NCBI GenBank assembly: GCA_017860985.1
Contig: JAGFXG010000011.1
Span: 1 to 12,153, forward strand
DNA length: 12,153 nucleotides
From: Deltaproteobacteria bacterium
Lineage (GTDB): Bacteria; Desulfobacterota; Syntrophia; Syntrophales; Smithellaceae
Direction: 5' to 3'
The translations under genes and the position numbers were made by a program. Within the stretch, counting starts at the first letter, position 1. Every line of letters starts with the position of its first letter. The notes beneath the pieces were generated by a model, which was not told the origin of the DNA, did not search any database, and saw only the letters and a list, made by a program, of their open reading frames with translations. Shown piece after piece: positions 1-7,098 of this stretch.

Positions 1-1326
1 GGGGTTGGCCCAGCTATAGACCTTGTTTGCGTCTACTTCCATCAGGATATCCGGAATTGCGGTAAGCAATGCTTCTTGGCGCAGGGATAGTTTCTTCAGT
101 GCGTCCTCCGCCTGCTTGCGGTCGGTAATGTCACGGCAAAGGGTTATGGTTTGTTTTTTTTCGGCGACGGACAGACAGGTGGCATTGATTTCAATCGGCG
201 TTAAATTGCCTTTTTGATCTGTGTAATGAATCTCGAAATCTCTGATAAAGCCTTTTTCAAAACATGACTTCACAGCCAATACATTTTTTGCTTTGTCCAC
301 CTCGGCGGTCCATTCGAGAACACTTCTGCCCAATATTTCATTCAAGTTACCATGTCCTGAAATGCGCACATATTCTTTATTGGCATCCAGCACAAATCCA
401 TTCTCATCAATAAAAACGTAGCCGGTATCAGTGGTTTCAATCAGGATTCGATATTTCTCCTCGCTCTTGCGCAATACCTCTTCTGCACGCTTACGTTCAG
501 TGATGTTTTCGAAGATCACGCCGACATGGTTGCCGGGCAGCGGGAACGCTCTCACCGAGAAAGATGCCCGCAGCACCCTGTTGTCCTCGTAGTTCATGTC
601 CTCGTAGGTGATGGCGGTCTGGCTGCGCACCACTTCGGCGTAACGTTGGGGAATGCCCTGCGCTCGGAGGCCAGGAAAGTTCTCGTCAAGCGTCCGGCCG
701 ACCACATCTTCCGGCCCGAGGCCAGTCAAGGCTTTGACCGCCGGGTTAGCGTACATCATACGCAGTGTCCGGTCATCCGAAACATCCTCGAGATGGTACA
801 GGTACAACCCGACCGGTATGTTCTCGGTGATCATCCGCGACTTCCGCATTTCCTCATCGGTGGTCTTGCGTCCGGTGATGTCGGTTATCACATGAACGGT
901 TCCGGCAATCCCGGCGGTCTCATCCAGCACAGGATCCGCCGTAACCTCAAAGCACTGCATACCTTGCTGCAGTTCCATGGATTCGCGCCTGCGAGTCCGC
1001 TGCGACCGAACAACCGGACACTCCGCAATCGGTTGCTGGGTGCCATGCACAAGCTCCCAGCAGTGACGTCCAAGGATCTCTTTCGGATCCCTATTTAATA
1101 CCATCTGTGTCCCTCTGTTCGCGGCCACAATTCGCATGTCTTTGTCCAGAAGCCAGATGGCGCATTCCAGCGAATCAAATGTCGCCTGCCACATATTGGC
1201 AGCATGACGTAGCGCCTCCTCCGCCCGCTTGCGGTCCACTTCCACAGCTTCCAGTTCACGGATTCGCTTCTTCAGTACATCGTTTTCTGCGGTAAGCCCT
1301 TGAATGGTCTTTGACTGGTCGGCCAT
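1..1326 (-). CDS. Multi-PAS sensory/signalling protein (N-terminal part, cut by window edge)
   Basis: The frame is open from an ATG at 1326 to the left edge, giving 442 residues without a stop; the C-terminus is outside the window. Residues 1-45 are a charged heptad-like coiled coil. Three PAS domains follow at about 46-155, 160-280 and 290-405, and a fourth begins near 412. Each ends in the usual PAC-type linker (DITGRK, NITERKRAEEVLRKSEEKYR, DITDRKQAEDALKK). PAS1 carries Cys89, His94 and Cys103 (HCWELVHG, AECPVV), a pattern common in PAS domains of anaerobes. No signal peptide or membrane segment is visible, so this part should be cytoplasmic. The start is supported by a purine-rich AGGGGG about 4 nt upstream. 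PAS arrays like this usually end in a histidine kinase, a GGDEF/EAL module or a sigma54 activator domain; which one applies here cannot be seen. It appears monocistronic at its 5' end, because a terminator of the upstream operon precedes it. Confidence 0.9.
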   Translation of the reverse strand, partial: MADQSKTIQGLTAENDVLKKRIRELEAVEVDRKRAEEALRHAANMWQATFDSLECAIWLLDKDMRIVAANRGTQMVLNRDPKEILGRHCWELVHGTQQPIAECPVVRSQRTRRRESMELQQGMQCFEVTADPVLDETAGIAGTVHVITDITGRKTTDEEMRKSRMITENIPVGLYLYHLEDVSDDRTLRMMYANPAVKALTGLGPEDVVGRTLDENFPGLRAQGIPQRYAEVVRSQTAITYEDMNYEDNRVLRASFSVRAFPLPGNHVGVIFENITERKRAEEVLRKSEEKYRILIETTDTGYVFIDENGFVLDANKEYVRISGHGNLNEILGRSVLEWTAEVDKAKNVLAVKSCFEKGFIRDFEIHYTDQKGNLTPIEINATCLSVAEKKQTITLCRDITDRKQAEDALKKLSLRQEALLTAIPDILMEVDANKVYSWANP

Positions 1327-1448
1327 ATTGCCCCCTGCCTTGTCGTGATAATAATTATGAACCACAAAAAAGATAACCGGAATTATGCGGCAAGACCGCC
1401 TTCCATACGCTGAAGCTGTCATGAGAGCACGTGATGATATTCGCTTGA

Positions 1449-1494
1449 AATATAGCATGAACGGCGGAAAATTGACATGCTTGATTACAGTCAA
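1449..1494 (-). promoter_or_regulatory. Candidate promoter and FNR/CRP-family-like box for the PAS gene
   Basis: On the minus strand an extended -10 element (TGC TATATT, hexamer at 1454-1449) lies about 120 nt before the PAS start codon. Upstream at 1494-1481 is TTGACTGTAATCAA, which matches the FNR-type palindrome TTGAT-N4-ATCAA at nine of ten defined positions. Its centre is about 45 nt upstream of the start site predicted from the -10 hexamer, slightly beyond the classical class II position. No good -35 hexamer is present at normal spacing, as expected of an activator-dependent promoter. Both elements are short and could occur by chance. Confidence 0.35.
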
Positions 1495-1516
1495 CTATAG
1501 ACATTTCAAAAGCCAT

Positions 1517-1551
1517 AAAAAAAGAAGCTCTCCGCAGCAAGCAGCAAAGAA
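1517..1551 (-). terminator. Probable Rho-independent terminator of the cimA-yciO-like-rng-hydrolase operon
   Basis: Read on the minus strand, TTCTTTGC (1551-1544) pairs with GCGGAGAG (1535-1528) across an 8-nt loop. This gives 8 bp, three of them G-U. A stretch with seven consecutive T residues (1523-1517) follows. It sits about 45 nt after the hydrolase stop codon and before the PAS gene, which is where an operon terminator is expected. The stem is only moderately stable. Confidence 0.5.
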
Positions 1552-1594
1552 TCTGCGCTGATGGATTCAAGCCCCAAATTTGTAATTTACATGT

Positions 1595-2572
1595 CTATTT
1601 GTGGTTGGACGCGGAAAAAGAAACAATCTTCTGCTTCGCATTTCTGGAAATCCTGCCTTCACCCTCCAGGTATCGCAAGTGAGCAATGGCTTCTCCGGTT
1701 GCAAACCATTTCTGGGCAATCGGGAAATCTTCCCAGGTTTCACAGTCAATGTCCCAGGTCATGCGCGCGGCAATTTCATAGGCGTTGAGCGTTTCACGTC
1801 CCATAACCTTCAGCACTTCATCGGCGCGTTCGCGATGATGGATTTTTAATTCATCAATTCTGTTTTTGAGATCCCCCAGGAAATTCCGGTGTCCGGGCAG
1901 GACAAGGTTCACGGGCAAATGATAAACCTTATCCAGGCTGGCCATATAGTCGGCCAGTGAATTCGTGTCATAGGCCCATGACTCGATGTGCGGCGTAATG
2001 TCAAAAAGAATATGATCGCCGGAGAAGAGGATTTTTTTGTCTTCTTCGTAAAGGCAGATATGACCCTGGGTATGGCCCGGCGTTGCCACGCACCGCAGGC
2101 GATAGGGACCGCATTCGATCACATCTCCGTCATCAAGAAGGGTGAAAACCGGAATCTCGTGCGGAGAATATTTCAAACCGGGATGGCTGGCAAGCGCCTT
2201 TTGCAGTTCGCCTGCAGGAAAGCCGTTCATTTCGGCAAAGTCGATCAGAGGCTGCCAGCTGACATCTTTATCGAATACCTTCGCATCAATCCGGCTGAAA
2301 TAAATTTTACTTGTTTCCGACGCCAGCCTCGTCACCAGCCCCGTGTGATCTGAATGCATGTGGGTCAGCATAAAATCAGTCTTATTCAGATCAATTTCCA
2401 GTTCGGCCAACCCCTTCTGCATTGCTTCATAACAGACGCTGCGGTTGAAACCGGTATCGATAATCAGGTTGCGGTCTTCGCCTTTGATAACGTAGGAATT
2501 CAGGTCTTTGAGCGGACTGTTCGGAAGAGGCACAACAATCCGGTAGAGCCTTTTCATGATTTCATCGGCCAT
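1595..2572 (-). CDS. Metallo-beta-lactamase-fold hydrolase with C-terminal winged-helix-like region
   Basis: 325 residues. The MBL metal ligands are all visible: HMHSDH at 71-76 (His71, His73, Asp75, His76), His167 in PGHTQGH, Asp186 in FSGDH and His228 in LPGHR. This predicts a soluble, dinuclear-zinc hydrolase of the glyoxalase II/LACTB2-like branch. After the catalytic core (about 10-235), residues 245-312 are mostly helical and end in a short winged-helix-like unit (IAHLRYLEGEGRISR), as in LACTB2-type proteins. The substrate cannot be told: thioesters, lactones and RNA are all used by relatives. The ATG at 2572 has a strong AAGGAGG 7 nt upstream, so it is preferred to the internal Met6. 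It starts 65 nt after the rng stop, so it is probably the last gene of the operon. A role in RNA processing beside RNase E/G is possible but unproven. Confidence 0.9.
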   Translation of the reverse strand: MADEIMKRLYRIVVPLPNSPLKDLNSYVIKGEDRNLIIDTGFNRSVCYEAMQKGLAELEIDLNKTDFMLTHMHSDHTGLVTRLASETSKIYFSRIDAKVFDKDVSWQPLIDFAEMNGFPAGELQKALASHPGLKYSPHEIPVFTLLDDGDVIECGPYRLRCVATPGHTQGHICLYEEDKKILFSGDHILFDITPHIESWAYDTNSLADYMASLDKVYHLPVNLVLPGHRNFLGDLKNRIDELKIHHRERADEVLKVMGRETLNAYEIAARMTWDIDCETWEDFPIAQKWFATGEAIAHLRYLEGEGRISRNAKQKIVSFSASNHK

Positions 2573-2637
2573 GGACAGGCCTCCTTAAGCGCTTCAATGA
2601 CAGGATACCGTTTGAATGGTTCGTGTTGTGCCGTTTT

Positions 2638-4524
2638 TCATTGATCGCCTTTATCCTCTTCCGACTCATCATGGCCCGGTTCCGGAGCAAAGCTGTCGCC
2701 GCCCAGTTCCACCGGATAAAATTCATCCGGAAGGGCGCTGACAATCTTAAGAGGTTTGGCGGGGAATTGAGGTGTCATCGACCGGGGAACCGGCTGTACT
2801 ACTGTCGCAGCATCAGGCTTCGGAACCAACTCGTCCGCCGGTGCATTTTCCGGTGCATTTTCTGCCAGTGCTTCCGTTGATCTCTTTTTCCGGTGACGAG
2901 GACGGCGGCGGCTTTTCTTTTTGGCAGGCTCTTCAGAGTGGCTTATTCCTTCATCACTCGCTTCTTCCGGGACAGTGTGATCATCGTCCGACTCGATGCT
3001 TTCGGCTGCCTGCAGCAGAGGAATATCCTGCATCACACTTGATTCCAGCGTCTGATCTTTAATGGACTGCTCAATTTCGAGTTTGTCCCATGCCATGTCC
3101 GGTCTTCCTTCAATGTGGAGGCAAACACCGAAAGTCGTTTCCAGCTTCAACAGCTCACTTCTTTTATTATTCAGAATATACAAGGCTATTTCATGCGGCA
3201 GGCTGATTTTCAGCTCCGAGTAAATGCCTTTGACCGCTTCCGATTCTATCTTGCGGAAAGCTCCCAGAGAGGCATATTCCAGGGAAGGCCTGAGTCCGCT
3301 GCCCTTGCAATACGGGCAGGTAATATAGCTGATTTCCTGAATCGTGGACTGCTTCTTCTGCCGGGACAGTTCCAGAAGTCCGAACTTGGAAATGCGGGAA
3401 AGCTGAATTCTCGCCCGATCCATGCTCAGAGCCTTCTTGAATGCTTTTTCCACTTCTGCGATATGCTTTTTATCAATCATATCGATAAAATCAATCACGA
3501 TTAATCCACCAAGATCGCGCAGGCGGAGCTGACGGGCAATCTCTTCGCAGGCATCAACATTGGTTTTAAAAGCGGTTTCTTCAATATTTCTTTTATTGGA
3601 TCCGCGGCCGGAATTGACATCAATGGTGATCATCGCTTCCGTGGGATTGATAATGATGTAGCCGCCGGATTTCAGCTCAACGCGTTCCTGATAAATCACG
3701 CGGATTTGTTCCTCCAGCTCGTAGCGTTCAAAAATCGGGACTTTATCCTTATAGATTTTCAGAATGCGCAAATGGCGTGGAGCAACCGCTTTTAAATAAG
3801 CACGCATTTTGCGGAAGGTCTCAAGCTCATCGACAAGGATTTCATCGATTTCCAGCGTCAGGTAATCGCGAAGCGAACGCACGCCGAAATCCGTTTCCTG
3901 GTAAAGCAAATAGGGCGCCGAGACGCTCCCCGCTTTCTTGAAGATTTCCTTCCACAGGCGCATCAGAAACTGGTAGTCGCGCTGGATTTCAGGCTTGGTG
4001 CGGTTGATGCCGGCTGTACGGACAATAAAGCCCATGTCTTCCGGAACTTTGATCTGTTCCATCAGCGTTTTGATTTTTTGCCGGTCTTCTTCGCTTTCAA
4101 TTTTACGCGATATGCCGCCGCAGAGTTTGTTCGGCAGCAGGACAAGATACCGTCCGGGCAGGGATATGTAGGACGTAAGCAGAGCGCCTTTATTGCCGAT
4201 GACCTCCCTGACGACCTGAACAATAATTTCCTGTCCGGCTTTAAGAACCGGTCTGCCGCCGGCCTGACCGTTTTCCGGCTCGGTGAGATATTCTGGGCTT
4301 ACATCCCGAAGAGGCAGGAAGCCGTCTTTAACACCGCCGTAATCGACAAAGGCCGCCTGCAACCCGCGTTCAACCTTCAGCACTTTCCCTTTGTAAATAT
4401 TCCCGGTGATCGGCTCCCGCACAGTCATTTGAATATTGAATTCAATGAGCTTGCCTTTTTCGTCAACCGTCGCCATGCGCATCTGTTCCTTGTGCACGGC
4501 ATTAACGAGCATAATGTGTTTCAT
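2638..4524 (-). CDS. rng: Ribonuclease E/G family endoribonuclease
   Basis: 628 residues when started at 4524. That ATG has AAAAGGA about 5 nt upstream and gives the family-typical N-terminus MKHIMLVN; an upstream in-frame ATG at 4563 adds 13 residues but has no good ribosome site. An S1 RNA-binding domain covers about 25-115 (GNIYKGKVLKVERGLQAAFV). The catalytic core follows, with Asp302 in TIDVNSGR and Asp345 in VIDFIDM, almost the same positions as Asp303/Asp346 of E. coli RNase E. The zinc-link motif TCPYCKG has Cys403 and Cys406. The enzyme cuts single-stranded AU-rich RNA from monophosphorylated 5' ends, in mRNA decay and in rRNA/tRNA maturation. Residues from about 495 on are a low-complexity acidic tail with a basic block KKKSRRRPRHRKKRS near 535-549. 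It is longer than E. coli RNase G (489 aa) and much shorter than RNase E. Confidence 0.95.
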   Translation of the reverse strand: MKHIMLVNAVHKEQMRMATVDEKGKLIEFNIQMTVREPITGNIYKGKVLKVERGLQAAFVDYGGVKDGFLPLRDVSPEYLTEPENGQAGGRPVLKAGQEIIVQVVREVIGNKGALLTSYISLPGRYLVLLPNKLCGGISRKIESEEDRQKIKTLMEQIKVPEDMGFIVRTAGINRTKPEIQRDYQFLMRLWKEIFKKAGSVSAPYLLYQETDFGVRSLRDYLTLEIDEILVDELETFRKMRAYLKAVAPRHLRILKIYKDKVPIFERYELEEQIRVIYQERVELKSGGYIIINPTEAMITIDVNSGRGSNKRNIEETAFKTNVDACEEIARQLRLRDLGGLIVIDFIDMIDKKHIAEVEKAFKKALSMDRARIQLSRISKFGLLELSRQKKQSTIQEISYITCPYCKGSGLRPSLEYASLGAFRKIESEAVKGIYSELKISLPHEIALYILNNKRSELLKLETTFGVCLHIEGRPDMAWDKLEIEQSIKDQTLESSVMQDIPLLQAAESIESDDDHTVPEEASDEGISHSEEPAKKKSRRRPRHRKKRSTEALAENAPENAPADELVPKPDAATVVQPVPRSMTPQFPAKPLKIVSALPDEFYPVELGGDSFAPEPGHDESEEDKGDQ

Positions 4525-4619
4525 ATTAGTCCTTTTCGGCTGCTTCCTGTGCTGCGCGCTCATGACAGGGACCTGATGCCCTGCCGGTACGCAAATTTGA
4601 AAGGGGCAGCCTTGTATAT

Positions 4620-5225
4620 TTATTGAAAGGCGCTTACGTCGCCTTTGCCAATTCTAAGCAGTTCGATCGTGTCATCCACAAGGCTGATGACACTGGACGG
4701 TTCGGGAACAATTGTACCGCCGTCGATAACCAAATCGACGATTCGTCCGAAGTATTCGTCGATGAGCGATGGATTGCCAAGATCTTCTCCGTCCTGGGTC
4801 TGCACACTGGTGCTGATAATCGGCTGTCCCAATTCACGGATTAAATCCAGACAAATCTGATTGTCCGGCACACGGATTCCGGTGGTCGGCCTTTTCGGCA
4901 TAATGATTTTCGGAACAAGACGCGACGCCTCAAGAATAAATGTATAAGGTCCTGGCAAAAACCTCTTCATGGTTTTATAGGCGTAATCTGAAACCATGGC
5001 ATACTGGCTGATGTGCTTAAGGTCGGAACAAACAAAACTGAGCGGACGTTTCTTGTTTCTTTTTTTAATTTCGTAAATTCTTTCAATACCTCTTTTATTG
5101 GACAGACTACAGCCTAATCCGTAAACTGTGTCTGTAGGATATATAATTACTCCACCTTCCCGCAATACTTCCACCGCTTTTAAAATCAGGCGCATTTGCG
5201 GGTTCTGGCTGTTAATTGATAACAC
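4620..5225 (-). CDS. YrdC/Sua5/YciO-family protein (L-threonylcarbamoyl-AMP synthase-like)
   Basis: 201 residues, one YrdC fold, no Sua5 C-terminal domain. The nucleotide/threonine-site motifs are clear: YPTDTVYGLG at 29-38, IKKRNKKRPLSF at 53-64, PGPYTFIL at 91-98 and GIRVPD at 116-121. TsaC enzymes make threonylcarbamoyl-AMP from threonine, bicarbonate and ATP for the t6A37 modification of ANN-decoding tRNAs. The N-terminal NPQ-RL-AVE pattern and the C-terminal GDV ending resemble YciO rather than TsaC, and the usual SxN motif reads S140-V-Q142, so the activity is less certain. The start is a GTG at 5225 with GAGGG 7 nt upstream; no in-frame ATG lies upstream before a stop, and the next Met (11) would remove conserved residues. 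It lies 102 nt behind cimA and 95 nt before rng, with a candidate promoter of its own. Confidence 0.9.
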   Translation of the reverse strand: MLSINSQNPQMRLILKAVEVLREGGVIIYPTDTVYGLGCSLSNKRGIERIYEIKKRNKKRPLSFVCSDLKHISQYAMVSDYAYKTMKRFLPGPYTFILEASRLVPKIIMPKRPTTGIRVPDNQICLDLIRELGQPIISTSVQTQDGEDLGNPSLIDEYFGRIVDLVIDGGTIVPEPSSVISLVDDTIELLRIGKGDVSAFQ

Positions 5226-5266
5226 CGCCTGGCCCTCGTTTTTCTGTAACCATCTTCATCTTAACT

Positions 5267-5295
5267 ACTATATCAGCAATCATGAGATTAAGCAA
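5267..5295 (-). promoter_or_regulatory. Candidate internal promoter for the YrdC-family gene
   Basis: On the minus strand TTGCTT (5295-5290) is followed after 17 nt by TATAGT (5272-5267), preceded by TGA to give an extended -10 motif. The predicted start site is about 35 nt before the GTG at 5225. There is no terminator hairpin between cimA and this gene, so this would be a second input in addition to read-through from cimA. Confidence 0.45.
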
Positions 5296-5327
5296 TGGCC
5301 GCAAACGGATTTAAGAAAAAGAAAAAA

Positions 5328-6905
5328 TCACCGTTTTTTCTTGTCCTTGCTGAGCTTGTACTCAATGCTGTCAATCAGCGCCTGCCAGCTGGCTTCGATG
5401 ATATTTTCGGAAACGCCCGTGGTGCTCCAGAGCTCGGAACCATCCGTCGAATCCAACAAAACCCGAACCCCCGCCGCCGTTCCCTCAGAACCTTCCAGGG
5501 TGCGGACCTTGAAGTCCACCAGGTGCATTTCCTTGATTTGCGGATAGAATTTAGTCAGCGCCTTGCGCAGGGCATGGTCGAGCGCATTGACCGGGCCGTT
5601 GCCTTCGGCGGCCGTCAACTCCTCCTCACCTTCCACGGATATCTTGATGGTGGCCTGAGAAAGGCAGGGATTATCCAGCGTGCGCGAGGTGACCACGCTG
5701 AAACATTCCAGATTAAACGGCTCTACAAACTCACCGATGGCTTTTTTCATCAGAACGGACAGGGATCCGTCAGCAGCGTCAAACTGATAGCCTTTATCTT
5801 CCATCAGTTTAACCTGGTGAACAACTTTATCCAGGGCATTTTTCTTATCCAGGTCAATTCCCAATACCCTGGCCTTATAGGAAATATTGCTTTTGCCCGC
5901 CATGTCGGAAACCAGCACCCGCCGGCTGTTGCCGACAAGTTCAGGCTGCATGTGTTCGTAAGCCAGTGAATTTTTAGCCACGGCGCTGACATGCACCCCT
6001 CCTTTGTGCGCAAACGCACTCCGTCCGACAAACGGACGCGACATCAGGGGCGGAATATTGGCCACGTCGCTGATAAAAAGAGAAAGATTGGTGAGTTGCT
6101 GAATGGACTGAGCCGGCAGGCAATTCATTTTCATCTTGATCTGCAGATTGCCGATCAGTGATATCAAATCCGCGTTCCCGCACCGCTCGCCATAGCCGTT
6201 GACCGTTCCCTGCACCATCTTAATCCCTTCGCGGACAGCGACAATGGAATTGGCGACGGCAAGACCGCAGTCATTATGAACATGAATACCCGCCTGTTCA
6301 ACAGGAACAGCGGTGGAAATCCTTTTGACGATTTCAGCGATTTCATGCGGCATGGTACCGCCGTTCGTATCGCAGTAGACAATCCTGTCCGCACCCGCCT
6401 TTAAAGCGGCTTTTACGACCCGCACCGCGTAGCGGGGATTATGCTTGAAGCCATCAAAAAAATGCTCCGCGTCAAACAGCACTTCCTTGCCTGTGGATTT
6501 TAAATAGGCGATCGAGTCGCTGATCATGGACAAATTCTCTTCCAGACTGATTTTTAAAATGTCCGTGACATGCAGGTCCCAGGTTTTCCCGAAGATGGCC
6601 ACGGCTGGCGTTTCCGCCCGAATCAGCGCCTTGAGGTTCGGGCAGGTTTCCGGACGGACGTGCGGCTTGCGCGTAGAGCTGAAGGCGGTCAATTTCGCGT
6701 TTTTGAACTTCACTGTTTTTGCCATTTCAAAAAAACGCATGTCCTTTGGATTGGATCCCGGCCAGCCGCCTTCAATATAATGGAAGTGAACGTCGTCCAG
6801 CCGCTTGGCAATGCGCAGTTTTTCCTCCGCGGAAAAGGTAACCTGTTCACCCTGCGTGCCGTCGCGCAGGGTTGTATCGTAAATCAAAATCTGGTTTTTC
6901 GTCAT
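5328..6905 (-). CDS. cimA: (R)-citramalate synthase
   Basis: 525 residues, the usual length for the CimA branch of the LeuA/homocitrate synthase superfamily. It condenses acetyl-CoA with pyruvate to citramalate, the first step of the threonine-independent route to 2-oxobutyrate and isoleucine. The TIM-barrel catalytic domain (about 5-290) shows DTTLRDGTQ at 10-18 (Arg14, metal-ligand Asp15), the CimA-typical YIEGGWPGSNPKD at 43-55, the metal-ligand histidines in GIHVHNDCG (His208, His210) and GYGERCGNADL at 237-247. A linker region follows, and then the LeuA-type regulatory domain (about 405-515), which in relatives binds the end product. The ATG at 6905 has GAGAGG 5 nt upstream. It is the first structural gene of the operon and sits 15 nt after an attenuator hairpin preceded by an isoleucine-rich leader peptide, which independently supports a role in isoleucine synthesis. 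Confidence 0.96.
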   Translation of the reverse strand: MTKNQILIYDTTLRDGTQGEQVTFSAEEKLRIAKRLDDVHFHYIEGGWPGSNPKDMRFFEMAKTVKFKNAKLTAFSSTRKPHVRPETCPNLKALIRAETPAVAIFGKTWDLHVTDILKISLEENLSMISDSIAYLKSTGKEVLFDAEHFFDGFKHNPRYAVRVVKAALKAGADRIVYCDTNGGTMPHEIAEIVKRISTAVPVEQAGIHVHNDCGLAVANSIVAVREGIKMVQGTVNGYGERCGNADLISLIGNLQIKMKMNCLPAQSIQQLTNLSLFISDVANIPPLMSRPFVGRSAFAHKGGVHVSAVAKNSLAYEHMQPELVGNSRRVLVSDMAGKSNISYKARVLGIDLDKKNALDKVVHQVKLMEDKGYQFDAADGSLSVLMKKAIGEFVEPFNLECFSVVTSRTLDNPCLSQATIKISVEGEEELTAAEGNGPVNALDHALRKALTKFYPQIKEMHLVDFKVRTLEGSEGTAAGVRVLLDSTDGSELWSTTGVSENIIEASWQALIDSIEYKLSKDKKKR

Positions 6906-6920
6906 TTGTGCCTCTCTTTC

Positions 6921-6957
6921 AAAAAAAACCGCTGCCCGGTTTCCCTGGCAGCGGTTT
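6921..6957 (-). terminator. Intrinsic terminator (attenuator) in the cimA leader
   Basis: On the minus strand AAACCGCTGCC (6957-6947) and GGCAGCGGTTT (6936-6926) form a perfect 11-bp stem with a 10-nt loop. The run of eight T residues (6928-6921) begins at the foot of the 3' arm. This is a textbook Rho-independent terminator, but it lies upstream of cimA in the sense direction, only 15 nt before its start codon. It therefore works as a regulated attenuator rather than an end-of-operon signal. Confidence 0.92.
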
Positions 6958-6999
6958 GGAATTTTGTTTATGGGAATATACAGCTACTCCACTGCCAGG
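6944..6999 (-). promoter_or_regulatory. Antiterminator pairing of the cimA attenuator
   Basis: On the minus strand CCTGGCAGTGG (6999-6989, inside the last codons of the leader peptide) can pair over 11 consecutive bases, one of them G-U, with CCGCTGCCAGG (6954-6944). The latter contains most of the 5' arm of the terminator and part of its loop, so the two structures exclude each other. The segment starts about 18 nt after the last isoleucine codon of the second triplet. A ribosome stalled there would leave it free to pair, while one that reaches the leader stop codon would cover it. The competing 1:2 hairpin is less clear; CAGG/CCTG around 7006-6996 is a weak candidate. Confidence 0.8.
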
Positions 7000-7064
7000 C
7001 CTCCTGCGGGGAAGCAAATAATGATGCCGGTAATTATTATTTCCACAGGGACAATCAGCTTCAT
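6984..7064 (-). CDS. Isoleucine-rich leader peptide of the cimA attenuator (26 aa)
   Basis: A short ORF runs from ATG at 7064 to TAG at 6984, with an in-frame TAG immediately before the ATG, so the start cannot lie upstream. The peptide begins MKLIVPVE and continues with IIITGIII at residues 9-16; seven of its 26 residues are isoleucine. The codons in the two runs are ATA ATA ATT and ATC ATT ATT. Its ribosome site is weak (GGTG about 8 nt upstream). The leader begins about 28 nt after the predicted transcription start, and its stop codon lies 26 nt before the terminator 5' arm. This is the arrangement of classical ilv/leu/thr leader peptides: slow decoding of isoleucine codons should favour the antiterminator and cimA expression. 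Confidence 0.88.
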   Translation of the reverse strand: MKLIVPVEIIITGIIICFPAGGLAVE

Positions 7065-7098
7065 CTATAAAACACCATTAAATAAAGGATTTGGCTGC

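Noticed and set aside
526..1098. 190-codon ORF on the plus strand
   Set aside because: It lies wholly antisense to the PAS protein, whose frame is continuously open with three recognisable PAS domains; the plus-strand translation has no recognisable motifs.
1472..1501. Plus-strand promoter-like TTGACA-18-TATAGA
   Set aside because: The hexamers are good, but no gene follows on the plus strand; transcription would only run antisense into the hydrolase gene. An antisense RNA is possible but unsupported, and the same bases are better explained by the FNR-like box.
1355..1570. 71-codon minus-strand ORF between the PAS and hydrolase genes
   Set aside because: It covers the terminator stem, its T-run and the promoter-like elements, has no good ribosome site and resembles no known protein.
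5212..5259. 15-codon ORF just before and overlapping the YrdC-family start, considered as a leader peptide
   Set aside because: It has no ribosome site, no run of one amino acid and no terminator hairpin next to it.
6906..7092. T-box or metabolite riboswitch in the cimA leader
   Set aside because: No T-box-like conserved bulge sequence is seen and the leader is too short. The leader peptide with Ile runs and the competing stems explain the terminator fully.
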